Shown: positions 28,344-37,417 of the stretch, piece after piece
How positions within the stretch are numbered: position 1 is the stretch's first letter
Layout: each line of letters begins with the position of its first letter
From: Glaciimonas sp. CA11.2
GTDB taxonomy: Bacteria; Pseudomonadota; Gammaproteobacteria; Burkholderiales; Burkholderiaceae_D
Direction: 5' to 3'
Length of the DNA: 64,000 nucleotides
NCBI RefSeq assembly: GCF_034314045.1
Contig: NZ_JAVIWL010000001.1
Span: 2,046,001 to 2,110,000, forward strand
The notes under the pieces: model-generated
Seen by the model: the letters and a program-made list of their open reading frames with translations, nothing else
Database searches by the model: none
Told to the model about the DNA's origin: nothing
Translations under genes and position numbers: made by a program

Positions 28344-29079
28344 ATAAAATACATTTTATTTATTTCTAATTTGTACGTAACGCGTACCAAGTTAGGACCT
28401 AGCCAGTAGGCAACAAAAATGGTTCCCGGCAAAATGCTGGGGACCATTTTTTTCGTTTCTCAAACGGTTTTTTCTACCGCGTATAAAGGTCTGCAAAAAA
28501 TGCCGTACACGGGCAAATTTTCATGCGCTAAGCGTTCTGGCCATACGTAATATATTGATATTCAAAGATCGATTTTTACCCTTTCTGTTCCAATCTGAAT
28601 TGCGCACGTACCATCCCACTGCACCCATGAACCTTGAATTCGCGATTAATAAAACACCCATGGTGTTGCCAGATGCGATTGTGGATGGGCGGCTAGGTCC
28701 AGATTCAATCAACTCTCTCTGAATGTTGTAAAATATTAACCTTTGTCGGCAAAAGCATACATTTTGTAGCCACCCTCTTGGTTCGTCCATCGCACCCATG
28801 TAGCTTTCAGAGAATCTCAAAACGGTTTTAAAGCGGCTTCCAGTGTGGAGGTTTAAGACCACGTGCGCGTGTCTGATGGCGGCATGGCAGCGCGTTGCGA
28901 TCAAACCGTTTTTGTGTCAATCGGACTCAGCGTGTGGAAGTTGCGATGGCACAAAAACGTAGCCCACGGTTTCCGGTCAATATAACAAACGCGCATCGGC
29001 AAACATGAATTGGCCAATACAAATAAGCCAGGATGAGACATGCCGATGTTTCGCGTCACTAGTGCACAGATTGCGATAA
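28344..29079. other. non-coding region between the head-stalk protein and the SulP gene
   Basis: About 735 bases; a terminator lies at the left end. A 127-codon minus-strand frame (28521-28904) shows no domain, signal or ribosome binding site and is not called. Three AAACGGTTT/AAACCGTTT-like words (near 28462, 28819 and 28905) recur in both orientations; meaning unknown. Confidence 0.4.
28415..28453 (+). terminator. rho-independent terminator of the head-stalk gene
   Basis: 13-bp stem AAAAATGGTTCCC / GGGGACCATTTTT with one G-U pair, an inner GCA/TGC extension and a T-run. It lies about 70 bases after the stop. Confidence 0.85.
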
Positions 29080-30567
29080 ATGAAAATTATTACCTTGCGA
29101 GAAGAGTGGTTCTCGGCGATGCAAAAAAATATGTTAGCTGGCCTCACATCCTCCTTCGCCTTAGTCCCTGAATGCATCGCCTTTGCGCTTGTAGCGCAAG
29201 TCAACCCGCTGATGGGGCTTTACGGTGCCGTGATCATCTGTACATTGACCGCTATATTTGGTGGTCGTCCGGGTATGATCTCCGGCGCTGCCGGGTCTAT
29301 GGCCGTTGTCATCGTCGCGTTGGTGGTGCAACACGGCGTCGAGTATTTGTTTGCGACCGTGGTTCTCAGCGGTTTGTTGATGGTGTTATTTGGCGCATTG
29401 CGTCTTGGTAAATTGATCCGCATGGTCCCGCATCCGGTGATGCTTGGTTTCGTCAATGGCTTAGCGATCATCATCGCCATGGCGCAACTCGAACACTTTA
29501 AGCAGGCCACGGCTCAAGGTCCGCAATGGTTGCAGGGCACACCTCTTTTGGTGATGGTCGTTCTGGTCGGCTTGACCATGTTAATCGTCTATCTATTGCC
29601 GCGCCTGACCAAGGCCGTACCACCGGCGCTGGTGGCAATTGTGGGCATTGGATTATTGAGCCAACTGCTGCATTTGCCGACGCGTACTTTGGGGGACATG
29701 GCTCATATCGCGGGCGGCTTGCCCAGTCTGCACTTCCCCAGCGTGCCTTTTAGCATGGAGACACTGCGGATCATATTGCCCTATGCGGTACTGATGGCGA
29801 TTGTTGGGCTGCTGGAGACCCTGCTCACTTTCAACCTCACTGACGACATCACTGAGACGCAGGGCCAGCCAAATCGCGAATGTCTGGCATTGGGCGCGGC
29901 GAATGTCGTATCAGGTTTGTTGGGCGGTATGGGCGGTTGCGCCATGATTGGTCAGACCATGATCAACCTGAGTTCTGGCGGTCGCTCGCGGCTTTCCGGC
30001 TTAACCAGCGGTATCATGATGTTGATGTTCATTTTGTTCTTGTCGCCTTTGATCGAACGCATTCCGCTGGCCGCATTGGTCGGGGTCATGTTCGTCGTGG
30101 CCCAGCAAACCTTCGCGTGGGGATCGTTAAGAGTATTGGGCAAAGTGCCGCGCCACGACGCCTTGGTGATCATCGCAGTCACCGTGATTACCGTGTTCAC
30201 TGACCTTGCGACCGCCGTGCTGTGCGGCATCGTTATCGCCGCACTGAATTTTGCCTGGCAGCATGCTAGCGAGATGCGTGCTGATATCGTTGAAAATCAT
30301 TCGGGTGAAAAAACGTACACACCCCACGGTACATTATTCTTTGCCTCAACCACGCATTTTCAGGGCCTGTTCGATCTACAAAACGATCCGGTCCACGTTA
30401 TAGTTGATTGCCGGCAACTTCATCTGGCCGATCATTCCGCTATCGCTGCTGTGGAGGCATTGTTCGAGCGTTATCAAAAGGCTGGCAAACAATTGCGGGT
30501 GACCCATTTGTCGGACCGGAACCGGTTGTTGTTGCAACGTGCAGGACTAGAGATCAGTATGGGCTAA
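29080..30567 (+). CDS. SulP family anion transporter with STAS domain
   Basis: Inner-membrane SLC26/SulP transporter. Residues ~15-400 are a series of hydrophobic segments with the family features NMLAGLTSSFALVPECIAFA, GRPGMISGAAGSMAVV and MVPHPVMLGFVNGLAI. A C-terminal STAS domain (~415-490) ends with the LRVTHLSDRNRLLLQRAG helix. Substrate may be sulfate, bicarbonate or a dicarboxylate; sequence alone does not decide. Length 495 aa is on the short side but complete. Single gene. Confidence 0.92.
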   Translation: MKIITLREEWFSAMQKNMLAGLTSSFALVPECIAFALVAQVNPLMGLYGAVIICTLTAIFGGRPGMISGAAGSMAVVIVALVVQHGVEYLFATVVLSGLLMVLFGALRLGKLIRMVPHPVMLGFVNGLAIIIAMAQLEHFKQATAQGPQWLQGTPLLVMVVLVGLTMLIVYLLPRLTKAVPPALVAIVGIGLLSQLLHLPTRTLGDMAHIAGGLPSLHFPSVPFSMETLRIILPYAVLMAIVGLLETLLTFNLTDDITETQGQPNRECLALGAANVVSGLLGGMGGCAMIGQTMINLSSGGRSRLSGLTSGIMMLMFILFLSPLIERIPLAALVGVMFVVAQQTFAWGSLRVLGKVPRHDALVIIAVTVITVFTDLATAVLCGIVIAALNFAWQHASEMRADIVENHSGEKTYTPHGTLFFASTTHFQGLFDLQNDPVHVIVDCRQLHLADHSAIAAVEALFERYQKAGKQLRVTHLSDRNRLLLQRAGLEISMG

Positions 30568-30648
30568 CTGTACAAATGGGCTTAATCCATGATCGAAAAT
30601 CGCGATAGATCGGTCTTTCGCAGTCTTTCCTGTATTTAATAATGTTCC

Positions 30649-30676
30649 TTGCACCTTTTCAATCTGATGCTATTAT
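30649..30676 (+). promoter_or_regulatory. predicted sigma-70 promoter of the rbs operon
   Basis: -35 TTGCAC (30649-30654), 16-base spacer, -10 TATTAT (30671-30676). The operator starts four bases after the -10, so repressor binding would cover the transcription start. Confidence 0.7.
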
Positions 30677-30680
30677 TAAG

Positions 30681-30700
30681 GCGCGCAAACGTTTGCGCGC
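30681..30700. promoter_or_regulatory. LacI-family (RbsR) operator
   Basis: Perfect 20-bp palindrome GCGCGCAAACGTTTGCGCGC with the GCAAACGTTTGC core seen in PurR/RbsR-type operators. It directly follows the -10 of the rbs promoter. The cognate repressor is most likely RbsR encoded in the same operon. Confidence 0.88.
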
Positions 30701-30786
30701 GTGATTACAGCTGATTAGCCAAGCATCTCGCGATGCGCTACAGGCGATTCAAAAAAGATAATGATAAAGATAACAGGAGACTTTTA

Positions 30787-31764
30787 ATGAAATTCAGACC
30801 CTTCCACACGTCCGCTCGCACGCGTTTGAAATTGATTGCGGCAACTATTCTAGTCTGCGCTTTACCTGCCATTAGTCTGCCCGCGATGGCGCAGACCAAA
30901 CCAAAAGTCGCGTTGGTGATGAAGTCGCTCGCCAATGAGTTCTTTTTGAATATGGAAACAGGTGCTAAAGATAATCAAAAAGCTAACGCTTCAAAATATG
31001 ATTTGATCGTCAACGGCATCAAGGACGAAACAGACACTTCCAACCAGATCAAGATCGTCGAGCAGATGATTATTGCCAAGGTTAACGGCATGGTGATCGC
31101 GCCCGCCGATTCAAAAGCGTTGGTTCCAGTGATTAAGAAAGCCATCGACGCCGGGATTATCGTGGTGAATATTGACAACAAACTGGATGATGGCGCGTTG
31201 AAGGAAAAAGGCATCGTTGTACCGTTCGTTGGTCCTGACAATCGCATGGGCGCTAAATTGGTCGGTGATTATCTCGGCAAACAAATTAAAAGCGGCGACA
31301 AGGTCGGCATCATAGAAGGTGTCTCGTCCACCTACAATGCGCAACAACGCACCGCAGGTTTTCAGGATGCGATGAAGGCGGTTGGCGCGAATGTGGTCAG
31401 CGTTCAGTCTGGTCAATGGGAGCTTGATCCCGGCAACAAAGTAGCCGCCGCGATGCTGAATGCCCATCCAGATATTAAGGCGCTGTTAGCTGGTAACGAC
31501 AATATGGCATTAGGCGCAGTCGCTGCGGTTCGTGCGGCTGGCAAAACTGGCAAGGTGTTGGTCGTCGGCTATGACAATATCAATGCTATCAAGCCGATGT
31601 TAAAAGATGGTCGCGTGTTGGCCACAGTTGATCAGTTTGGTTCGCAACAGGCAGTGTTCGGTATCGATACTGTGTTGAAGGCGCTTGCCGCCAAGAAGAC
31701 ACAATCCGGGCTTTCTGGCGTAGTTGAAACCAAGGTGCAACTAGTGACCAAAGATACTAAATAA
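30787..31764 (+). CDS. rbsB: ribose ABC transporter periplasmic binding protein
   Basis: Periplasmic sugar-binding protein (PBP type I fold) that delivers ribose to RbsAC. The signal peptide MKFRPFHTSARTRLKLIA... ends PAMAQ at about residue 36. Mature sequence shows ALVMKSLANEFF, APADSKALVPVIKKA, DNKLDDGALKEKG and VVGYDNINAI, as in ribose/allose-binding proteins. The ATG at 30787 follows AGGAGA (30775-30780); an upstream in-frame ATG at 30733 lacks a ribosome binding site. 325 aa. First gene of the operon, behind the operator. Confidence 0.92.
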   Translation: MKFRPFHTSARTRLKLIAATILVCALPAISLPAMAQTKPKVALVMKSLANEFFLNMETGAKDNQKANASKYDLIVNGIKDETDTSNQIKIVEQMIIAKVNGMVIAPADSKALVPVIKKAIDAGIIVVNIDNKLDDGALKEKGIVVPFVGPDNRMGAKLVGDYLGKQIKSGDKVGIIEGVSSTYNAQQRTAGFQDAMKAVGANVVSVQSGQWELDPGNKVAAAMLNAHPDIKALLAGNDNMALGAVAAVRAAGKTGKVLVVGYDNINAIKPMLKDGRVLATVDQFGSQQAVFGIDTVLKALAAKKTQSGLSGVVETKVQLVTKDTK

Positions 31765-31777
31765 AGTCCAAAGGTGG

Positions 31778-31797
31778 ATGATCACAAGTGTGATCAT
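31778..31797. repeat. perfect hairpin between rbsB and rbsA
   Basis: ATGATCAC-AAGT-GTGATCAT, 8-bp arms with a 4-base loop, 13 bases after the rbsB stop. No T-tract follows directly. It may stabilise rbsB mRNA or attenuate read-through into rbsA, which is usual where the binding protein is needed in excess. Confidence 0.65.
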
Positions 31798-31954
31798 TTA
31801 TCTATTTTGGGGCATTGCTCAGTACATATAAATAGTGCATAGCGGATAGGCAATCTTGTGCGATCGCCTATCCGCTTTTGTGTACTTTTTTATACCGTCC
31901 CACATCGCAATGTTGCCTGTTTTTGCAACCCACGCCACGTCTGGTGGAGGCCGT

Positions 31955-33571
31955 ATGTCCGATACATCTCACGTTTTATCGCGTAAAAATAAGTCGCAAG
32001 TTGGTAACAGCAATGCTGCGATTGTTATTCCATTGCTATCGTTAAGCAACATCGGCAAGAGTTACGTAGAGCCGGTACTTGGCGGCGTTTCAATGGAGAT
32101 TAGCGCTGGTCAGATTGTGGCACTGACGGGCGAAAATGGCGCTGGAAAAAGTACATTATCAAAAATAGTATGCGGCCTGATCTCTGCTACGCAAGGCAAT
32201 ATGTTACTAGATGGTCAGCCGTATCAGCCGACTTCACGTCAGGCCGCGGAGAAGCTCGGCATTCGGATGGTGTTGCAGGAATTAAACTTGATTCCCACGC
32301 TGAGCATCGCAGAAAATCTTTATTTAGAGAAGTTGCCGAGTCGCTTTGGCTGGATCGACAGACCGCGACTGGAAGCCATGGCGCGTACCCAAATGGCGGC
32401 GGTAGGTCTGGCCGATATTGATCCGTGGACACACGTTGGCGATCTGGGCGTTGGTCATCAGCAAATGGTTGAAATTGCACGCAATCTGATTGGCGAGTGT
32501 CGTTTGCTGGTGCTAGACGAGCCGACCGCCATGCTGACCGATCGTGAGGTCGAATTACTATTTCTGCAAATTGCCAGACTCAAAGCGGAAGGCGTGGCGA
32601 TTGTCTATATCTCGCATCGTCTGGAAGAACTCAAGCGGGTGGCTGACCGGATTGCGGTGCTGCGCGACGGCGAACTGGTGTGTGATGCGGATATTCAAGG
32701 TTACACCGCCGACGATCTGGTGAAACTGATGGTCGGACGGTCCATCGATGCCGAGCGCGAGCATGGTACACGCACGTTTGGTGCACCGTTGTTGCGCGTA
32801 CGTGATCTGGGGCGCGGCGGCGTGGTTCATCCGACTTCGTTTGATCTGCGCGCTGGTGAAATTCTTGGTATCGCTGGTTTGATTGGGTCGGGACGCACAG
32901 AATTGCTGCGATTGATTTTTGGTGCGGATCGCGCCGATCAGGGTGAAGTATTCTTCGGCCAAAATACGGTCGCAACAAAAATACATTCTCCACAAATGGC
33001 GATTGCCGCTGGCCTTGCAATGATTACAGAAGATCGCAAAGGGCAAGGCCTATTGCTGTCTCAATCGATTGCGGCCAATACCACGCTCGCTAAATTAGGC
33101 AGTGTCAGCAACGCCGGATGGATCAATAGCGATACCGAAATGGCTGTGGCCGATGACTATATCGGACGTCTCAAGGTCCGCTGTCGTAGCGGCGCGCAAG
33201 CGGTCGGCGAACTATCCGGTGGCAATCAGCAGAAAGTGGTGATTGCTCGCTGGCTATATCGGGATTGCCCCATCATGTTATTTGACGAACCGACACGTGG
33301 AATCGATATTGGTGCCAAGTTTGAGATTTATCAGTTGCTTACCGAGCTGGCGAAGCAGGGAAAAGGACTGATTATCGTGTCGAGTGATTTGCGTGAATTG
33401 ATGTTGATCAGTGACCGCATCGCTGTGATGAGTGCCGGACGCATGGTGGAAACGTTTAACCGCGGCGCATGGAGTCAGGATACGATTTTGCAGGCCGCTT
33501 TCAGCGGCTACGCCAAAGCGAAGGATGGCGGGGCAGCGAGTGTAGCTAACGATGCTGCGCATGCCGCCTAG
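31955..33571 (+). CDS. rbsA: ribose ABC transporter ATP-binding protein
   Basis: Duplicated ABC ATPase of monosaccharide importers. First domain: Walker A GENGAGKST, Walker B LLVLDEPTAMLT. Second domain: GLIGSGRTELLRL, signature LSGGNQQKVVIARWL, and LFDEPTRGIDIGAK. The ATG at 31955 (MSDTSHVLS) follows GGAGG at 31946-31950. An in-frame TTG at 31856 would add 33 residues without a ribosome binding site. 538 aa, slightly longer than E. coli RbsA owing to N- and C-terminal tails. Confidence 0.92.
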   Translation: MSDTSHVLSRKNKSQVGNSNAAIVIPLLSLSNIGKSYVEPVLGGVSMEISAGQIVALTGENGAGKSTLSKIVCGLISATQGNMLLDGQPYQPTSRQAAEKLGIRMVLQELNLIPTLSIAENLYLEKLPSRFGWIDRPRLEAMARTQMAAVGLADIDPWTHVGDLGVGHQQMVEIARNLIGECRLLVLDEPTAMLTDREVELLFLQIARLKAEGVAIVYISHRLEELKRVADRIAVLRDGELVCDADIQGYTADDLVKLMVGRSIDAEREHGTRTFGAPLLRVRDLGRGGVVHPTSFDLRAGEILGIAGLIGSGRTELLRLIFGADRADQGEVFFGQNTVATKIHSPQMAIAAGLAMITEDRKGQGLLLSQSIAANTTLAKLGSVSNAGWINSDTEMAVADDYIGRLKVRCRSGAQAVGELSGGNQQKVVIARWLYRDCPIMLFDEPTRGIDIGAKFEIYQLLTELAKQGKGLIIVSSDLRELMLISDRIAVMSAGRMVETFNRGAWSQDTILQAAFSGYAKAKDGGAASVANDAAHAA

Positions 33572-33632
33572 GTTAGGCGATTCTCCTTGCAAATAGTGAT
33601 ACGCTTTTTTTGAACCTTTTTAAGTGCCGAAG

Positions 33633-34595
33633 ATGACAAAAACTTCTCTAAAAACCGCCATGTCTGGCATGTTGAATTATGTTGGGCTAATTGGCGCGTT
33701 GCTGGCAATGTGCGCACTATTTTCTGTTTTGAGTGAGAACTTCCTCACGATGGAAACCTTCAAAACGCTGTCCAACGACATCCCGACGTTGGTAGTGATG
33801 GCGGTCGGCATGACCTTTGTCCTGATTATTGGCGGTATCGATTTGTCAGTTGGATCGGTATTGGCGCTCGCCGCTTCGGTGCTATCGACAGCAATGGTGC
33901 AATGGGGATGGAGCTTGTTTCCGGCCTGTGTATTGGGCGTTTTGGCTGCCACTTTATGCGGTGCGGTAACCGGTTCAATCTCGGTCGGTTGGCGGATACC
34001 TTCTTTTATTGTGTCGTTAGGTGTTTTAGAAATCGCTCGCGGAATGGCGTATCAGGTCACCAATTCGCGCACTGTGTACATTGGCAGCGCCGTCGATTCG
34101 ATCAGTTCACCGATTGCATTCGGTTTATCACCCGCATTTTTGGCCGCGCTGCTGATCGTTATCGCTGGTCAGTTAGTGCTCACTAAAACGGTGGTCGGGC
34201 GACACTGGATCGGCATCGGTACTAACGAAGAAGCGATGCGACTAGCTGGTATCAATCCACGACCAAGCAAGATCACGGTCTTTGCGTTGATGGGTTTGCT
34301 GTCGGGTGTGGGCGCGCTGTTTCAGGTTTCCCGACTGGAAGCGGCCGATCCTAATGGCGGCGTTGGGTTGGAATTGCAGGTGATTGCAGCGGTTGTGATT
34401 GGCGGTACCAGTTTGATGGGCGGTCGTGGTTCGGTAGTAAGTACGTTTATCGGCGTGCTGATTATTTCTGTGCTGGAAGCCGGATTGGCGCAAGTTGGCG
34501 TGAGCGAGCCGATGAAACGCATTATTACCGGAGTTGTGATTGTTGCTGCGGTAGTATTCGATGCTTACCGTCGCCGTAATGAACGCGCTGCATAA
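33633..34595 (+). CDS. rbsC: ribose ABC transporter permease
   Basis: Inner-membrane permease with about 8-10 hydrophobic segments. Family motifs: GMTFVLIIGGIDLSVGSVLAL, SLGVLEIARGMAYQVT, GTNEEAMRLAGINPR and GGTSLMGGRGSV. The ATG at 33633 is chosen over the in-frame GTG 33624; neither has a strong ribosome binding site. 320 aa, normal. Follows rbsA by 61 bases. Confidence 0.92.
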   Translation: MTKTSLKTAMSGMLNYVGLIGALLAMCALFSVLSENFLTMETFKTLSNDIPTLVVMAVGMTFVLIIGGIDLSVGSVLALAASVLSTAMVQWGWSLFPACVLGVLAATLCGAVTGSISVGWRIPSFIVSLGVLEIARGMAYQVTNSRTVYIGSAVDSISSPIAFGLSPAFLAALLIVIAGQLVLTKTVVGRHWIGIGTNEEAMRLAGINPRPSKITVFALMGLLSGVGALFQVSRLEAADPNGGVGLELQVIAAVVIGGTSLMGGRGSVVSTFIGVLIISVLEAGLAQVGVSEPMKRIITGVVIVAAVVFDAYRRRNERAA

Positions 34596-34599
34596 GTTT

Positions 34600-34638
34600 G
34601 CAAATAAGGTTCCAAATAAGGTTCCAAATAAGGTTGCC
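34600..34638 (+). repeat. 12-bp tandem repeat after rbsC
   Basis: Three head-to-tail copies of CAAATAAGGTTC, the last imperfect (GTTG), starting within ten bases of the rbsC stop. Confidence 0.7.
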
Positions 34639-34742
34639 AAAGTGCCCTGCGACAGCAGGCAAAACAACCGACCGAGGGTCTTACCAGTGGTTTAATTAAG
34701 GCGGTTTTTTTAGATAACGTATAGCGAACTAGTCAATCTCAG

Positions 34743-35774
34743 ATGGCAACCATAAAAGAAGTCGCGCGGGCGGCGGGCGTGTCCTACACAACCGTATCGC
34801 ATGTGTTGAATCGGACCCGACCTGTCAGCGATGGCGCGCGTGAAAGAGTGATCGCAGCAGCTGCGGCACTTGGTTACGTACCGAGTGCATTGGCACGGTC
34901 GCTGAAAATTAAGACTACCGGCACAATCGGCCTGATTATTCCCAACAATACCAATCCGTACTTTTCTGAGGTTGCACGGGGAATTGAAGATAGTTGTTAT
35001 GCAGCCGGTTATAGCGTCATCTTGTGTAATTCGGATGATGATCCGGCCAAGCAACGTGATTATCTGAACATGCTGTTGAGCAAGCGTTGCGATGGTTTGA
35101 TCGTGGCGATGCTGGGTTTGGCCGATGGCGAGTTGCTGCGCAAAATGAAGGTGCCTGCGGTACTGCTTGATCGGGCCAGGAAAGATTTAGCAGAGGATTT
35201 GGCGATCGATTTGGTCGCGGTCGACAATGTTGGCGGCGGCGCTCTCGCTGCGCAACATTTGTTGGCATTGGGACGTACGCGTATCGCCTGTATTGGTGGC
35301 CCAGAGGAAATTGCGGTATCACGCGAACGGATTGCCGGTCTACAGCAGACATTGACGCAAGCCAACATAGCCTTGTCTGAAGCGCTATGTGTTTATGGCG
35401 ACTTTACGAGTGCTGGTGGCTATGTTGCGGCCTGTGCATTGTTAGATATTGAACCGTCGCAACGTCCCGATGCCATTTTTTGTTGTAACGATTTAATGGC
35501 AATTGGCGCATTGCGGGCCGCTGCCGAGCGCGATATCGCAGTACCGGAAGCGCTTGCAGTGATCGGTTTCGATGACATCAATCTGGCGCAATTTGTCCAT
35601 CCCACGTTGACGAGTGTTGCACAGAACACGCGCAGATTGGGTCAACTGACGGCCGAGTGTTTATTGGCACGGATTGCAAGGCCGGATCTGGATTCGCAAC
35701 AGCATACTATTGCGCCAGAATTACATATCAGAGGCTCGACGGTCACTGTGGTTGGTACCGGGAATAAAAAATAA
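34743..35774 (+). CDS. rbsR: LacI-family ribose operon repressor
   Basis: N-terminal LacI helix-turn-helix (MATIKEVARAAGVSYTTVSH, hinge PSALARSLK) and a periplasmic-binding-protein-like effector domain (TIGLIIPNNTNPYFSEVARG, AIFCCNDLMAIGALRA, IGFDDINLAQFVHPTLTSV). 343 aa. Located between rbsC and rbsK, so it is probably autoregulated through the operator at 30681-30700. Ribose as inducer is inferred from context. Confidence 0.93.
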   Translation: MATIKEVARAAGVSYTTVSHVLNRTRPVSDGARERVIAAAAALGYVPSALARSLKIKTTGTIGLIIPNNTNPYFSEVARGIEDSCYAAGYSVILCNSDDDPAKQRDYLNMLLSKRCDGLIVAMLGLADGELLRKMKVPAVLLDRARKDLAEDLAIDLVAVDNVGGGALAAQHLLALGRTRIACIGGPEEIAVSRERIAGLQQTLTQANIALSEALCVYGDFTSAGGYVAACALLDIEPSQRPDAIFCCNDLMAIGALRAAAERDIAVPEALAVIGFDDINLAQFVHPTLTSVAQNTRRLGQLTAECLLARIARPDLDSQQHTIAPELHIRGSTVTVVGTGNKK

Positions 35775-35959
35775 AAAAATGACGATAACGATCGTGGCTA
35801 TATTAAAATTTTCAGCAAAAAAACAACCCGAATGTCGGTTCTGGCAAGTATTGGATTTATATAGTCTGTCGTCTACATAAGTACAACCAGAAAAGTTCAG
35901 CGCCGCCAGGCGATTTTGTATAAGCCCTAATGGTAATAAAAGTAATAGGAAAGCAGCAA

Positions 35960-36889
35960 ATGATTGTTGTCATCGGTAGCATTAATATGGATTTAGTGAT
36001 GCGCGTGCAGCGTGTACCGCATCCTGGAGAAACATTGTCGGGTGGACAGTTTCAAACCATTCCCGGCGGCAAGGGCGCTAATCAGGCGATCGCTTGTGCG
36101 CGCCTGAGTCGTCAGTCTGGAACGGTCGCGATGGTTGCGTGTTTGGGTGAAGATGCCTTCGGTACAGAATTACGCGCAGCGTTAAGGCATGATGGGATTG
36201 ACGATACCCACGTTCACAGCATCGCAGGAACGTCATCCGGCGTAGCAGTCATTTCGGTTGATGCCACAGGCCAAAACAGTATCATGCTGGCCGCGGGTGC
36301 GAACGATGCACTGAGCCCTGCGCACATTGATGCGGCGCATGACTTGATCGCGCTGGCGAAGGTAGTCGTATTGCAGCTTGAGACGCCATTGGCGACCGTG
36401 CGTTATGCGATACAAATGGCGCATGCATTGGGCAAAATCGTTGTCCTCAATCCAGCTCCTGCGCAATCGCTACCAGTGGAGTTATTGCATCAACTGTCGT
36501 ATCTGATTCCGAATGAGATCGAAGCCGCGATGTTAGCGGGGTACGCTACATCCAGTCTGGAAAGTGATTCAGAGATTGATGCTGTCATCGGCGAATTACG
36601 TAGTTTGGGTTGCACCAATGTGCTGGTAACGCTCGGCGCAAAGGGCGTACGCGCTGCCCTTGCGGACGGTACGCACCATTTCGCAGCGCAACCAACAACG
36701 GCGATTGATACGACTGCTGCCGGTGATACATTTATTGGTGGATTTGTGGCGGCGCTGGCTGATGGTGAAACTGAAGCGGATGCAATTAATTTTGGTCAAC
36801 GCGCTGCGGCCCTAAGTGTGGCGCGGTTTGGTGCGCAGACCTCTATTCCTTACCGCCGCGAGCTGTTGCAGAATTCTGCATCGGTGTAG
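35960..36889 (+). CDS. rbsK: ribokinase
   Basis: PfkB-family kinase that phosphorylates D-ribose at O5. Motifs: GSINMDLVMRVQRVPHPGET, IPGGKGANQAIACARL, and the anion hole/catalytic base DTTAAGDTFIGGF (Asp near residue 252). The ATG at 35960 follows AGGAAAG; an in-frame ATG at 35930 would add ten residues. 309 aa, as in E. coli RbsK. Confidence 0.95.
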   Translation: MIVVIGSINMDLVMRVQRVPHPGETLSGGQFQTIPGGKGANQAIACARLSRQSGTVAMVACLGEDAFGTELRAALRHDGIDDTHVHSIAGTSSGVAVISVDATGQNSIMLAAGANDALSPAHIDAAHDLIALAKVVVLQLETPLATVRYAIQMAHALGKIVVLNPAPAQSLPVELLHQLSYLIPNEIEAAMLAGYATSSLESDSEIDAVIGELRSLGCTNVLVTLGAKGVRAALADGTHHFAAQPTTAIDTTAAGDTFIGGFVAALADGETEADAINFGQRAAALSVARFGAQTSIPYRRELLQNSASV

Positions 36890-36945
36890 ATATTTTTTGT
36901 TAGCAGAATCGTTTCAACCGTTTTTATAAACATCCCAAAACCATC

Positions 36946-37338
36946 ATGAAAAAAACACCATTACTGAATATTGCCCTGTCGCAGTTGATCGCCTCGCTTG
37001 GTCATGGTGACATGGTCGTGATTGGCGACGCTGGACTGCCAGTCCCATCCGGCGTTCCGCTAATTGATTTGGCGCTCACGCATGGGGTGCCCGGATTCAT
37101 CGAAACCGTGAAGACAATATTGAGTGAAATGCAGGTGGAACATCACGTTGTAGGAGACGCGCTGGCGCATAAAAGTCCGCATTTGGCAGCCCAGCTTGAG
37201 AGTTTTGGTTTGCCCGATAAGCGCGTGTTATCGCATACAGAGTTCAAAAAACTGACGCAAGGTGCGCGTGCTATCGTCCGGACTGGTGAATGCACGCCAT
37301 ACGCCAATATCATTTTGGTGGCTGGCGTTGTATTTTGA
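36946..37338 (+). CDS. rbsD: D-ribose pyranase
   Basis: Mutarotase converting beta-pyranose to beta-furanose ribose, the form used by ribokinase. LSQLIASLGHGDMVVIGDAG with the catalytic His, and the C-terminal TGECTPYANIILVAGVVF, are characteristic. 130 aa, close to the usual 130-139. Last gene of rbsBACRKD; convergent with the next gene. Confidence 0.96.
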   Translation: MKKTPLLNIALSQLIASLGHGDMVVIGDAGLPVPSGVPLIDLALTHGVPGFIETVKTILSEMQVEHHVVGDALAHKSPHLAAQLESFGLPDKRVLSHTEFKKLTQGARAIVRTGECTPYANIILVAGVVF

Positions 37339-37417
37339 ATTAACCTACAGTCTTGGCGTGAGTGGTTCACAAGATGATCTGATCTGGCATTGGCAACTCA
37401 GTTAGAAACGCGTTAAC

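Noticed and set aside
28521..28904. 127-codon minus-strand frame as a possible gene or transposase fragment
   Set aside because: No domain or transposase motif could be recognised and no start signal is present.
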